This document shows, piece after piece, positions 1 to 11,828 of a DNA stretch of 64,000 nucleotides. Made by a program: the position numbers and the translations under genes. Origin of the DNA: Krasilnikovozyma curviuscula (Eukaryota > Basidiomycota > Tremellomycetes > Cystofilobasidiales > Mrakiaceae); the NCBI GenBank assembly GCA_014825775.1, contig MVAQ01000013.1:62001-126000 (forward strand). Reading direction: 5' to 3'. Numbering within the stretch: position 1 is the first letter of the stretch; each line of letters begins with the position of its first letter. A model generated the notes under the pieces. That model was not told where the DNA came from. It did no database searches and worked only from the letters and a program-made list of their open reading frames with translations.

Positions 1-999
1 AATCTTTCTACGAAACAAGTGGGTCCTGAACACCTTTTGAAAACCGGTCATAAACTCGAATTAGTTTAGAAACCTATTTAAGATTAGCGTTTTTCCGCAG
101 AGATGGTGCTCTGGATTTTTGTTTCTTCGTTACCCAAACCTACGCACTTCTTCCCCACCTCAGCGAAACAGAGAGTTATATAGCGGTGTATCTGTATCGG
201 TGAATAGGGCGGATACCTGCTTTGCTGGCGTCCTGATCGAAATCAAAAGAGGCGGTCCTGCTCCCGCCGCCAATCTCAATGGTCCAGGCTCCCTCGGTTT
301 TTTTATACTAGCACTGTCGATCTCAATTGCGTCTTATCGGGCCTCTACTCCTTAGCGTTGAGATTGATTGAATAAAATAAAAGGCGTGTACTTTCAACGG
401 CCGTGAATTTAAACCTGTTGAATGTGTTGGACTAGTGAATGGATGAGATGGTGTTTTGAGACCCGCAGTAGCTTGCACCATGCACCTTGCACAGATTCGC
501 TCCTCCCTTTCAATTAAAGGGATGCAAATCCCTAGGCTACGAAATGGAAAAAAGTTACACGACTTGTGTGTTGGGACGAAGACGAAAGCGCCATCAGCGA
601 CTTCGATTTAGACGATGGGCCTTACTCGCGACGACATCTCTTGTGATTTCAACCGCAATACGAAAAGGCTAGAGTTTCTTTTCAAAAACGGAAGCTTCCT
701 TATCTTTTTCCTCCGGCTTGCGTGCTAGAGATGGTTCGTCAAATAGAAATCAAATCAGTGTGTGCTGAAGTCGAACGACAACTAGCGACGGCAAAAGACG
801 CTTCTATGAACTTCAGCCTCCAAAATCTACTGTCACTCCCAATAATAATGTAAGTATGTGGTCCAAATGAGCAATGCACTCTCTCCCTCCAACCGAGGGT
901 AATGAGAGGAGATTAGTCGCTATAGAAAAGTTGGAGAGGATGCCGTCAGTGCTCAATCGCTCGGATGGGACATGTAAGAAGCGATCAAACGCCCGCTAC
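1..999. other. Non-coding stretch downstream of RLI1
   Basis: No reading frame here resembles a known protein on either strand, and the short open frames lack coherent exon structure. The right part is the 3' flank of the minus-strand RLI1 gene. The rest may be the flank of a gene outside the window. I see no repeat, tRNA or transposon signature. Confidence 0.5.
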
Positions 1000-3900
1000 T
1001 TACCCAAGGTAGAAGTAGCGACCAGCACCTATTACAAAAGGAAGTAATTTTTTCAAGTGTCAGTAAGCAGACGGGGTAACGTAAAGAATGATATCGGGAA
1101 AGGTGAATAATCAGAAAAAGCTTGTCAACCCCGCCACGGCTGTGTCGCCCGGCGCAAATGAGACCCAAGGGAGTGGGAACAAAGAAACTGCGGGGCGGCA
1201 CGACCTACTCGCCCGCCCGCTCCCAACCAAACGACGACGCCCCCACCGGAAAGAAGACGGGAAGAAACGCACTCTTTTGTTCTGCATCCTTGACCGAACC
1301 AGCCTTGTTGATTCTCGGCCTATAATTTGTCGGGTCACGACGGAACGTCACCTCTAGCGAAGCAAGGAACTTGTTCATTCCTCCCAACAGCGTCTCTGGT
1401 GGAGCCTAGAGAGTTTCACAGAAATAAAAGAGTGGAAGTGTCAGCGGATTGAGGTGGATGAAAGGATGGAGAAAAGGAGGGGCGTACAGCGGTGGCTTCA
1501 ACGGATGGTTGACCAGAGTAGACGATGACTCTATCAGCGAGATCTAGAAGGTAGGCACGTTCGATTTAATAAAGACAGAGTCAAAAAGCCAGACCGAATA
1601 GAATAGTATCAGTTGGTCAAATTCATTGAGTGGGCGGAACAATTGAAAAACTAAGTTTGGGCGGAATTGAGTCGCCACCAGAAGAATCCAGCACGAGCCA
1701 GAGACCACAAGCGGTGAGTCTCATCAAGAGGGATCTGCACTAGCATGTGATGTGCCCAAACGATGTTATAGAGGAAGGAGGTACTCACAGGTAGTCATGA
1801 TGAAATCGTGCTCGACGACGAAAGCTGTCTTCTTCGCGTGGATGATGAATCGCTTGATGACCTTGGAAGCAATGATACGTTGTTCGGAATCAAGGTACGC
1901 AGATGGCTACAAGGAGAGGGTGTGATCAGAACAAAAAGCTTTGGGCACAGAAAGCGAGGGGTAATGAATCTGGACGGACCTCATCTATCAAGTAGATATC
2001 AGCGGGCACACCAAGACACAAACAAATGGCAACTCTCTGCAACTCTCCTCCTGAAAGAGTCTTGACATCTTGATCAATAATGTTCTCCAGCTAAATAAAA
2101 AAATTGGCGATAAAGTGAGCGAAAGGTGGCAATGCAGAAATGGGCACAGAGTGTGTTCACTCACCTGCATTGGCTTGATGACATCAGACTGGAACTGAGG
2201 AAGCAAGCTGGATTGCAACAAGGTCAAAAAGTCAGCCACGCATTTACTGGATAAGAAAAGGTTGATGATATCTTACAAAGCACCCTTGATTCTCTTGATC
2301 AACAACATTCGGACGGTACCCTCGAATTTACTTCAAAGAAACAACTACGTCAGACTACATGCGACATAATCATAGGAACCAACGAGAAATAGAAAAACTC
2401 ACGGAGACAACATCTGTGGCTTCATCGATACCTTCAACTGCATCTTCTGGTTCTCATCATCCGGCGTCTCTTTACCGGCCAATAACTTGACGAGCGTAGT
2501 TTTACCAGTACCGTTCTCACCAAGGAGGACAATGATTTCAGAGTCGGTAAATTTACCGCCTTCGACATTGAGCTTGAAGCCGCCCATCGTCTTGGACATT
2601 GTTGGATAGGTCCACTTTCGTGATTTTTCAACGACAAAGTCGTCTGCGTTCTCTCCCATTTTGAAGTGAAGAGATTCTTCTCTGAAACGCAGGTTCTCGG
2701 TTGGGATCATACCGTCAAGGAAGATGTTGATACCTGTGACGAAAAGCGACGACGTTGTCAGCGAATCTGAGCTGCTGTAGCGACGACGAATCAAGGGAAA
2801 ACTAGTTACCTTCACGAACGGAGAAAGGCAGGGTAACGACACCATAGGCAGATGGCTTTCCGTACAGCACACAGATGAAATCCGACAAGTAGTCCAAGAC
2901 TGAAAGATCGTGCTCGACGGCGATGATGAAGTTGGTTGGTCGGACGAGGGAACGGATGACTCTGGCAGCGTTGAGACGTTGCTTCACATCAAGATACGAT
3001 GAAGGCTCATCGAACATATAGCTGTGGTGAACCCAGACGTATGGAAGGAAAGCAGAAAAATCAATCAGTAATTGCACAGACCAATGTAACCTTCAAAGGA
3101 CCCGGCAAGACATGATTTTGACTCACACATCAGCGTTCTGGATACACGTCAATGCGATAGCGAATCTCTGCAGTTCTCCACCAGAAAGCTTCGTGATGGA
3201 TCTTTCCATGACTTCCTTCAAGTCAAGCATATCGATTAGCTGCTGCTTGTTCTCCAACTCCTTCTTTCCTTCCAGCATTTCGTTAACAGTTCGTTCGCCC
3301 TTGATAGCTCTTGGAATATGGTCGACGTATTGTGGCTTGATGAGAGCTTTGAGGTTATCTTCCAGCACCTTGGTGAAGTAGTTTTGGAGTTCGGATCCTC
3401 TGAAATGCTTGAGGATTTCAACCCAGTCAGGCGGGTCCTAAAAGCAGCACACAGGCGCAGAATCAAACCACCAATCAGACACCGGAAGCTGCATTGAATG
3501 ATTTACAACGATATTAACAACTCACGTCGTATCTACCGAGATTTGGCTTCAACTTTCCAGCTAAAATCTTCAGCGCTGTCGACTTTCCAATACCGTTGGT
3601 TCCGACCAATCCAAGGACTTGACCTGGCCGAGGAGTTGGTAATCGATGCAGCTTGAAGGAGTTAGCAGTGTATCGGTGAGTGACTTGAGATTCCAGGTTT
3701 GTTGGCAAGTTGATAATGGTGATTGCTTCGAAGGGACATTTCCTCGAACAGATACCACAACCTATACACAGATCCTCAGAGATAAAAGCAACCTTGTCTG
3801 TTGGGCCTACTTCAATACAGAGCTTTCCCATCTTGACGACTGGACATGATCTGAAGGAACGAACAAAAGAACAGCGAGCTGCGTTAGGCAAGGCGGTCCA

Positions 3901-4188
3901 CAAGACCAGCTGATTTGAAGCTATAGACAAACTTTTTGCACTCCTGGATAGCAGAAAGCAACATTGTATCAGCACAGGCATCTCTTACATGTTAGAGAAC
4001 TAAAAAAAGCAAGTTTCTTGTGCTGACCTGACGACATTTTTTAGGCTTGCACTGAAGCGTCAAAAAATTGAAAATTTGGTGTCAGCAGAAGACACAAAGG
4101 GATAGAGAGCAGGCTCTACTGCGGACAGGGAATGGATGCTTGCCTTGTCCGAAGAGAGAATAGCAATTCTCGTGAGCTTTTCAGCCAT
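1000..4188 (-). CDS. RLI1: ABCE1/Rli1 ribosome-recycling Fe-S ABC ATPase
   Basis: Rli1/ABCE1 is the essential soluble twin-ATPase that splits post-termination ribosomes with eRF1 and also acts in initiation and 60S/40S maturation. The N terminus starts [15 protein letters not shown], followed by the first ferredoxin-like cluster motif ([16 protein letters not shown]) and the second ([13 protein letters not shown]). The first ATPase half has GTNGIGKST (Walker A), [10 protein letters not shown] (signature) and FDEPSSYLD (Walker B). The second half has GENGTGKTT and EHDFIM. The C-terminal hinge reads [16 protein letters not shown], then [13 protein letters not shown] sequence. The gene has about a dozen exons. 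Exon 1 is 4144-4188, exon 2 is 4028-4051 (24 nt) and exon 3 is 3933-3943 (11 nt). Intron 1 starts with GC. The last exon is probably 1000-1028 and gives the tail [12 protein letters not shown], matching the family ending (EQKSSGNYFFL-like). Without that splice the frame runs to a stop near 1205. The identification is certain; the internal exon edges are less so. Confidence 0.95.
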
Positions 4189-4698
4189 TTTGATGGAGTG
4201 ACCGAGTGTGGTCAACCAATAGACGCAGACGCTTTTCTGAGTGGTTTCGCATGTGTTCGTCGATTTTTGTCGAATCGTCGGAAATCGCGCTGGTGACAGA
4301 GACGACTAGCTTGTTGGGTTAGTCTCTTGCTGAAATCAAGGTCAGACAGAGGCTCATGTATCATACTTCGATGACGAACAAGGCGGAAAATGTACATAAT
4401 GCGCTGTTTGGGACGAATTCTGACAGCCTAAGAGCGCAATGAACGTCTGGCAGATAAAGGAAAGGACTGACAGTCTCAAAATTTGCGATCACCAGGCATC
4501 CTTTCGTCAAGATGCTGGGTGGACCCCTTAGATCACCGCCTCCCATCTCGTCCAGTGCGCCGACTGCTGTTATCTGAAATTGTTTAGACACAACTTCACA
4601 CACATCTTGTTACCCACTTCTGTGAGAAACGTTTGCATTTTATCGGAACGAACACATTAAACGCAACATGTATAAACCGCCCACATCTCTTCCCAACT
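4189..4698. other. Intergenic region: RLI1 promoter side / LAA1 3' flank
   Basis: This is about 510 bp between the RLI1 start codon and the LAA1 stop codon, with both genes on the minus strand. It must hold the RLI1 promoter and the LAA1 terminator. No TATA box or other motif could be assigned with confidence, and the open frames here look like noise. Confidence 0.4.
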
Positions 4699-7600
4699 CT
4701 AACCAAACATCTTCAACTCGATCTTACTGCTCGCAACTTTGAGCGGAACCACACTTGCCTTCAGCTGTTGGTTCTCTACCGTCTGCCTAATGCTAGTCTC
4801 AAGCTTGGTATTCTCGGCCGGTGCAAGAGCCGCCTTCGCGTCACGGAACGCTGAGGGCGAGACGGTCGCAAGCGAGAGGATCGATTGGACAGTCAGGGTG
4901 TGAACGACTGTGGGCTCGGAGGGATCTAGGAGGAGGATCAAAGTTGGGAGGAGGATTGTCACTGCTCGTAATTCTTTCAATCAAATGGGGTGTTAGTGAA
5001 AGAGCCAGATAGAGGGTATGAGAAGGTCGACTAACTGTGTTCGTCCCCCGGCAAAGAAGAAGCCAATCCAATGAAAGTCTTCATCACGTCTTCCACCGCT
5101 TTCAGGCGCGTATCATCCTTCACGAGTGTGTCAGCATCCGCAGCGCACTTGGCGATGTACCTAACCAGTGGGGGTAGCAGCTGAGAGATGCAGTACTGCA
5201 ACAACGGTTTCTCTCCCGTTGACGACAGGATCAGCGTCCTTGCGCACTGCACCGCCGTTCCAGATATTTCGCTGTCGTCGCTTAGCTCTCGACCAATTGT
5301 AAAGCACAGCCTGTCGACGATGGCTTTGCTCACTTTAATGTCAGCCGGGAGGGTTGTAATAGACAGCACGAGGGCAAGGAGGTTGTTTTTCACTTTGTTG
5401 GTGGTCACGATACCTGATCGACCCCGCATCTCGTCAATGTTTTGCAGGCAAGCTGAGAGGAAGCCGTTCAGGACGCGAAGGAAGACCTGGCCCGTTGGCT
5501 GTCTGTAGGAGTACGCTTGATCACACAGCGTCTTAGCCAATGGGAGCGTTGGGCCAACGATGTCTTGGGATGACGTTTCGTCCTTAAGCAGATCTGAAAA
5601 AGAGTCAACAAAAAAAACACGATTAGTCTCCTACGCAAGGAGTAAAATGACCACGGCCGGCCAGGATACTCGACATACCGGCGTAGAGATGCATTGCAAC
5701 AGCCATAAGATCTTCTCTCTGCTTGATATCGTAGCACTCTACGATGCTAGTATAAGCAGAGAACGCAGATTTTATGAGAGTTATACGATCCAAACCGCCT
5801 TCAACAGCCGATTTCACCGCGGCACCAGCTCCAGGGGGCGACACAGCGCGGCTGAGGACGTAGGTGACGATTGCGAGACAGCGAGAGAGTCGCGACGAGT
5901 CGCTTTTGCTGATTCCCACAACCTCAGATGGTTTCGACAGCTCCTTAGCGTAGCTTTGAGAAAACGAGGCTACTACTGAGACGAGGACGCTTTGAGCAGT
6001 CAGACTGGATGTCTGAGCCAAGCGGTAGAAAAGACTGCAGAGCTCATTGAATAGGGTTTCGTCCAGTAGAGATTCTCCAGCATATTGTTGTTGGACGAAG
6101 TACTTCAGTGCCTCCAGCGACACGACAGACGGTGAGATGGTGCCTTCTCCAGGTGGCACGACCTCATCTCCGGCAGTTGCAAGAGCCTCAAATGCCATGC
6201 CATACATCACGAAGAAGTATATGCTTGGTTCTTTCCTGAATCTGAGTTCTGATGAGATAGTTGAGGATGTCTCTCCTTCTCGGCCATCCATCGCCTTCAA
6301 TATCCTGGTATCGCCCTCTGCCATGCAGCACGTCAACGCATGGAGAATCCTCACCCAGGCCCGAGAGTAGTAGGGAAGCAATACTTCTCTACCAAGTCCA
6401 GAAGCCATCAGGTCGACAGATGAGCTGGATGAGCTCATTCCCATGCCCGACTCCGGATCAGCCTTCATTCGAGCGTAGTCTCTCAGGCAGGTAATCCAGA
6501 AAGGTAACAATAGATCTTTGTGTGGTCCCACTACGTTGTGGAGGTAAGATTGCTGAAGAGAGGCTACCTGGAGTTCAGACCAGGCTGTCAAGATGGACAC
6601 CTTCAACATAACAGACGCGTTTGAAGACAATTCAGTCACTTCTCCCAACGAGACCATTTCGGCGTCTTAAAATTCAAAGTAAGTCAGAAAATGGGATAAC
6701 ACAAACAAAGTTGGCCAGGGCTGAAACGCACCTTTACATTGCTCCAGTGCAGAAGTCAGCAGCTTTAAGATACGACCCATTCGTTCGATCTCCTTCACAA
6801 CGCCACTTCCGACGAAGGTAGCACAGATCTGAACTGCAGCATCCAGAACTTCAGGAGTGGAGTCTGATGCAAATGCTGGAGTCAAAGCTGCTGCAATTGG
6901 TGCCTGATGTTGTTCCAAGAGGAGAGAGTCTGAGAAATCAGGATCCGGCGAGGAAGCGAAGTGCTATTGAACATGATATGGTTAGATTCAATTGCACTGG
7001 AGAAGCAAGTGAAATCCTCTGCCTCTGCAGCTCACCAGAATAACATCCTTTAGTACAACTAGTCCTTGAAGCCTGATCTCTGTGACTTGAGCAGCAGAGG
7101 CAGAGAAAGCCATTTTGATCAGATCAGATACTCTTGACACCAAGACCGAACGTGGGTTGAGCTTCATTTTGGCCGCTAAGATAGGGTCAAACTGTTCAGG
7201 TAGCCCAGCAGCAGCAACAGCTGCCATCACATCGTGAAGACACTGCAACGCGAACAGCTGCGTTCTCCAACGGGACGTCAACCGGCCACCTGTCGCCTTG
7301 GCCACTGTTGCAGAGATGACGATGGATTCCGATTCCTCATCCTGGAATTTGGAGACAGTTGCAGTGGTAACTGATTGCTGAGCTGCGGTGGTCCGGTTCA
7401 TGATACGCTGACAGAGATCGATCCAACCCGACGGCGAAGCTGCTGACGTCTGCTTGACCCAATTTGAGATCACATCACGGACACCTTCGATACTTGGGTC
7501 ATCATCAAGCATTCCAAATAGGTCCTCAACCAGCTGGTTTCCTCCCAACTTCGACATCATGGGGGCGTCCATACGAACCAATTGATACAACGCGTTGATG

Positions 7601-10600
7601 GAGACAATCTTGAGAGGACGCCTCGTAGATGCGAGGTGGATCCTGAAACCTTCCACCAAAGTTGGAATGCTCACTTGATCCGGCGCGAACATAAGGAACT
7701 GTTGTAAACATTTGATTGCTTCCACACAAATTCCTTCATCGGCCTCGAGCGTAAGCTCGTTTACTAAGATGAACAGCAAAGATCTCACAGCGCCTGAATC
7801 CTGGAGTTCTGGACCAAGAACACCGATCAGAGCATTCATGATTCGACAGATGACCTGGTATGCAGGAAGATCTCCTCTCAGATTGACACTCCCCAAGGAC
7901 CCCCCTTCTGGTTCGTGGGTGTCAGCGACATAGATGTTGGCGAGTTGACCCAGAGTACTTGATATGAACGGAGAATACTCCAAACTGGCCGAGGAGATGA
8001 CTTGAGACAGTGCTATCATCGACCAGAAGTGTACGACGGGATGAGGGTCGCTTGAGAGGGAAATGAGGATGTTGACAACCGTTTTGAGGACTGGACCTCC
8101 AGACAAACTGCCGACATTTGAGAAGATAGATCCAAAACAAAGAGCGCATCCAGCTCTACTTTCCGGGTTTCTATTATTAACTACTTGATCGACGAGCCAT
8201 TGGATTTGAGCGTTCATGAAAGCAGTACCTGACAAGCTCGTCAAACGACCCATGGCATCACTTCCAGAAGTCCTTAAGCTCAGATCTGCACCAAGAATGG
8301 CATCCTGAACAAATGTCACGAGGTGTGATCAGTCCTGGAAGGAAGAAACGTAAGTACAAAACTAACGGGACATACCTGCAAAATTTCTCTCATTGGTCCA
8401 TTTACGGTAGCTGGACTGAATACCTCTCGAGACCTTCGAGAGTGTGTCTTCGCTACCCCTTGAAGAGTAACACGGCAAGCGGTGACGGAGTTGACCAACA
8501 CAGCCATTTTTCTTCCAGGGTTCTTCTCAAACTTAGGAGATCGAACATATCCCAATACCTGCTTGAGTGTCTGAGCTTGAACATCGGCATCTTGAGTTGG
8601 GAAAACAACGGCAAAGAGTTCAATAGCTGCGTCGATGACGCCGGTAGCAGGAGGTGATGGTAGAGGAATGCTTTGTTCAACTACGCTTCCTGAATGAGTC
8701 TTGCAAAGTTCGAGGGTATCATATTCCAAGGAGCCAATGACAGGGCATGACAGCTAGCGAACAAGAGGTGGGTCAGAACAAAAATACTCATTCAAAACAG
8801 TCGACACCTAAAAGCTCACCAGTGCTTCAATTTGGACCTCAACAGAGTCTCTGTTTAACAGATTCCTTCTTCCCTGATCATCTATCTCACCGGGGTACTC
8901 ATCCGCCGTCTGTAGAGTCGAGATACCCCAGCCATGTCCGTCCGCTACAGACCAGATTGTAGTGAAGTTTCCAGTTGCAGCTTGAATTGCCGCTTGAGTT
9001 GCCGATCCAATGAAGCTGTCAGGTTCAGCGAACGCAGCAACCGCAGACTGCAGAAGCGTTCCCTGAAGGGTTTCGGTTGCTGGAGTTGGGCCGAGTGCGG
9101 TGAAGCACTGGAAGACTCTGCGTCGAAGCATAGTTTCTCTGTCGACAATAAGGAGGGTGGACGAGGTAGAAGGGGTTTGTTCTTTCAGACTTTGAGCGTG
9201 TTGAATGGAGAAGTTGTTGACGAAAGTGAGAGTATTACCGAGGAGAGCGACTAGACGACGAGCAACATCTAACGTGACCAACTGATCCACATTATATCGT
9301 AAGAAAGCGAGAATGGATCCCAATGCCGTTTCTCGGACGTGTAGTAAAAAACCCCATTCAGTTTCGCTACGGATGGCATTAGCGGAATCTTTGCTGGTTG
9401 GTTTTGGCAGCGCATTTCTCCAAAGGACCAATATTTGAGGAAGATGAATCTTGACAAAACTTGGACCCAACGTCATCAAAGCTCCAATTAACGTCCAGGC
9501 GACCTGCACCTCCGCTGTAGCGATTGGGATTTCATGTTCACCTGACTTTTTCAAAAGCTGGATAGCAAGGTCAAGGATGTTGGCGGAGAGATCGTATGAA
9601 ACGTAGAGTGGTCGTTCTGGGATCACGGCGATAAGAGCAGACATTGCGAACGCTCGTCCAATCATTCGGCGGTGGAGGTCAGCTGGAGGGGTTGGTGTGC
9701 TGAGGTGGGCGACGTCTCTGTTCAGATCACTCATGATAGTTGCGATTGTCTTGGATAGCCGGATTGGCGCAGTGTGACAGAAACAACGGAGACACCAAGC
9801 AGTGGCGACACGAACCGAGTGACTGGGATGGCTCAGCAGTGAGATGAGTGGGCCGGTCAGGGCTTCCTGTACTGGAAGCGGCGCACTTCCGAGTTGTTCT
9901 AAAAGCCTAGCTACTTCATTCAGCACTGGAACCAAGACATGCTTTGACGGTGGAACATGGTTGGGCATGAGAGAAGGCCATTTCTTCAAGTAGAGGTTGG
10001 CTAGTTCCTTGATGGCTGTAACCTGACCCTGCTCTGATAACAACCTTACACCAATCAAATCTCTCAGCAGAATTCCCACCAGTTTTCTAACCGACAAGAT
10101 TTCATATCGGCTTGCAGTATTCCGTGGGTTGGAGATGATGTCGGTCATAAGGTGTTGGACGATTTTACTGTAGTGCAATTCGACATAGTTGACACCGAGA
10201 GTTGTGAGAAGTGACGCATAGACTTGAACGAGAGCATTTCTCGTTTTTCGGGAAGCGTTCTTTTGGTTGAAAGGGTTCGCAAGCTGGTTGAACATGTCCT
10301 GAAGTGTGAAAAGAGTTCTAGATTGGCCATCGGTCACGGGTGTTGGAAGAGCGCCCTCATCATCATCATCTGCGTTCTTCGAAGCCTTCTTTTTGGGTTC
10401 AGCCACTGGTGCAGATCCTTCCACTTGGGTCGATGCGAGTAAGGTAGCAGCCAGTTGAGAGAGTGAGACGCGGGTTTGATGGTCGGCTGAGTCAAGGGAT
10501 TTTATGGAAGATGAAACGATATTCTCGATATCGGATTGGCCAACCAAAAAAGAGGTATATTGTGAGATTGCCAACAGTGTCTAGAAGAGAAAGCCTAATC

Positions 10601-11550
10601 AGCAGCTGATTCTATTTCCTGACGTAGATACGAAACCCACGTCTGCGCAGACTCGCTGAATGCTGAGTGCTTTATCGCTCAAACCATTACGCAGCTGTTT
10701 TACAACATCCTTCCCAGCTTGATCCGATACAGCTTTGCCGGCTGTCGCGAAAGACTTCTGAAGAGCTAAGATAGAATGGTATCGCAGGAGGACTGGCTGC
10801 AAAGGAGACAACGGATTTGTCGTTAGCCTTTATCGCTACACGAACCTCTAACCAAAGGATAAGACCAACATTGGAAGACGTCTTGAGGCATTTGAGAGAA
10901 AAGACGCATATGTCTGCCATGAAAGACATATTCTAATTCATAATGTTGGGCCAAGGCTCACGTTGGTTAGCACACTTCGATTTCTGATGCTTCTTCCACA
11001 ACAAAAACGACTCACGTTACTTCCTAGTGCCTTCATGATCTCACCCACAACATACCAACACGCAACTCTATTCTCCTTCTCCTGAGGACCCTTTGGTTCA
11101 CTCGCTACTCTTAGCATTTCCCGGACCACGTCAAACAGACTCCTGCTTTCCGATTTCTGGTGCAGCAAGATGAGGCATCGAGCTATCAGATGTCGTATTG
11201 GTCTTCCAGGTTTGGGTGAAGGAGGTGGGGATGTGGTGATTTTCAGTAAAGCTGTTTCAAACTGCGCTTGAGCTGGCTTGATCTCCTCCTAGAAGAATTA
11301 CGTCTGTCAGTAACAGCGAGAGTTTGCAGCACCAAGGAAAGTTCTCTGACTGCAGTTAGATGTTTCAGAATCTTCTCCGCCTTAGAAAGATACCTCAGCA
11401 GCCAGACTTCAGAGTGGTCTGCGACGAGCTTTGACTGCAATTGAACAGGTAGTGTCAGCTCTAGCCTTCTACAGATTCAACAAAGCAGTATGAAAGCACC
11501 TCATCTAGAGTCAGCTCTGATGCCGTATAGGCATAGTCGTCGTCTGCCAT
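4699..11550 (-). CDS. LAA1: HEAT-repeat AP-1 accessory protein, Laa1/HEATR5 family
   Basis: This is a giant alpha-solenoid protein of roughly 2,000 residues. In yeast and animals the family binds the AP-1 clathrin adaptor and helps traffic between the trans-Golgi and endosomes. The strongest landmarks lie in the large exon at 8808-10574: SVRVATAWCLRCF, the run IGALMTLGPSFVKIHLPQIL, and VLWRN, all in the order found in HEATR5. Further downstream, PHPVVHFWSMIALSQVI and SRAGCALCFGSIFSNVGSLS are typical HEATR5 HEAT repeats. The first exon reads MADDDYAYTASELTLDE and starts at 11550. The stop codon is at 4699-4701, after the final residues KIELKMFG. The exons are long for this window but are still interrupted by several introns. 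No catalytic motif is expected or seen. The start codon is well placed but not proven. Confidence 0.88.
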
Positions 11551-11828
11551 AATTTGAGGAGTGTCGCTGTCAGTGAGTAGAAGGCAATCGTCGGGAGATC
11601 GCGCTTAGAGGCGTTCGCGTGGCAATGTGTGGATGGAATATACACAAGAGGCATGCATTGAAGACTAATACAGTGATGTGGGTATCGAATGACAAGTGAA
11701 ACTACAACGAAAGGAGGAAAATATCTGAAAAATATCGATGCCACTGTCTGAATATCGCCTGAGCAAACGAAGGACAAGGGTGAAACAGTGAAACAAGAAC
11801 GGAACCCAGTGACTTCGACCTCACCTTT

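Noticed and set aside
953..1387. Several overlapping frames on both strands near the left end
   Set aside because: They are shadows of the RLI1 terminal exon, its last intron and 3' flank; only the minus-strand RLI1 reading has family support.
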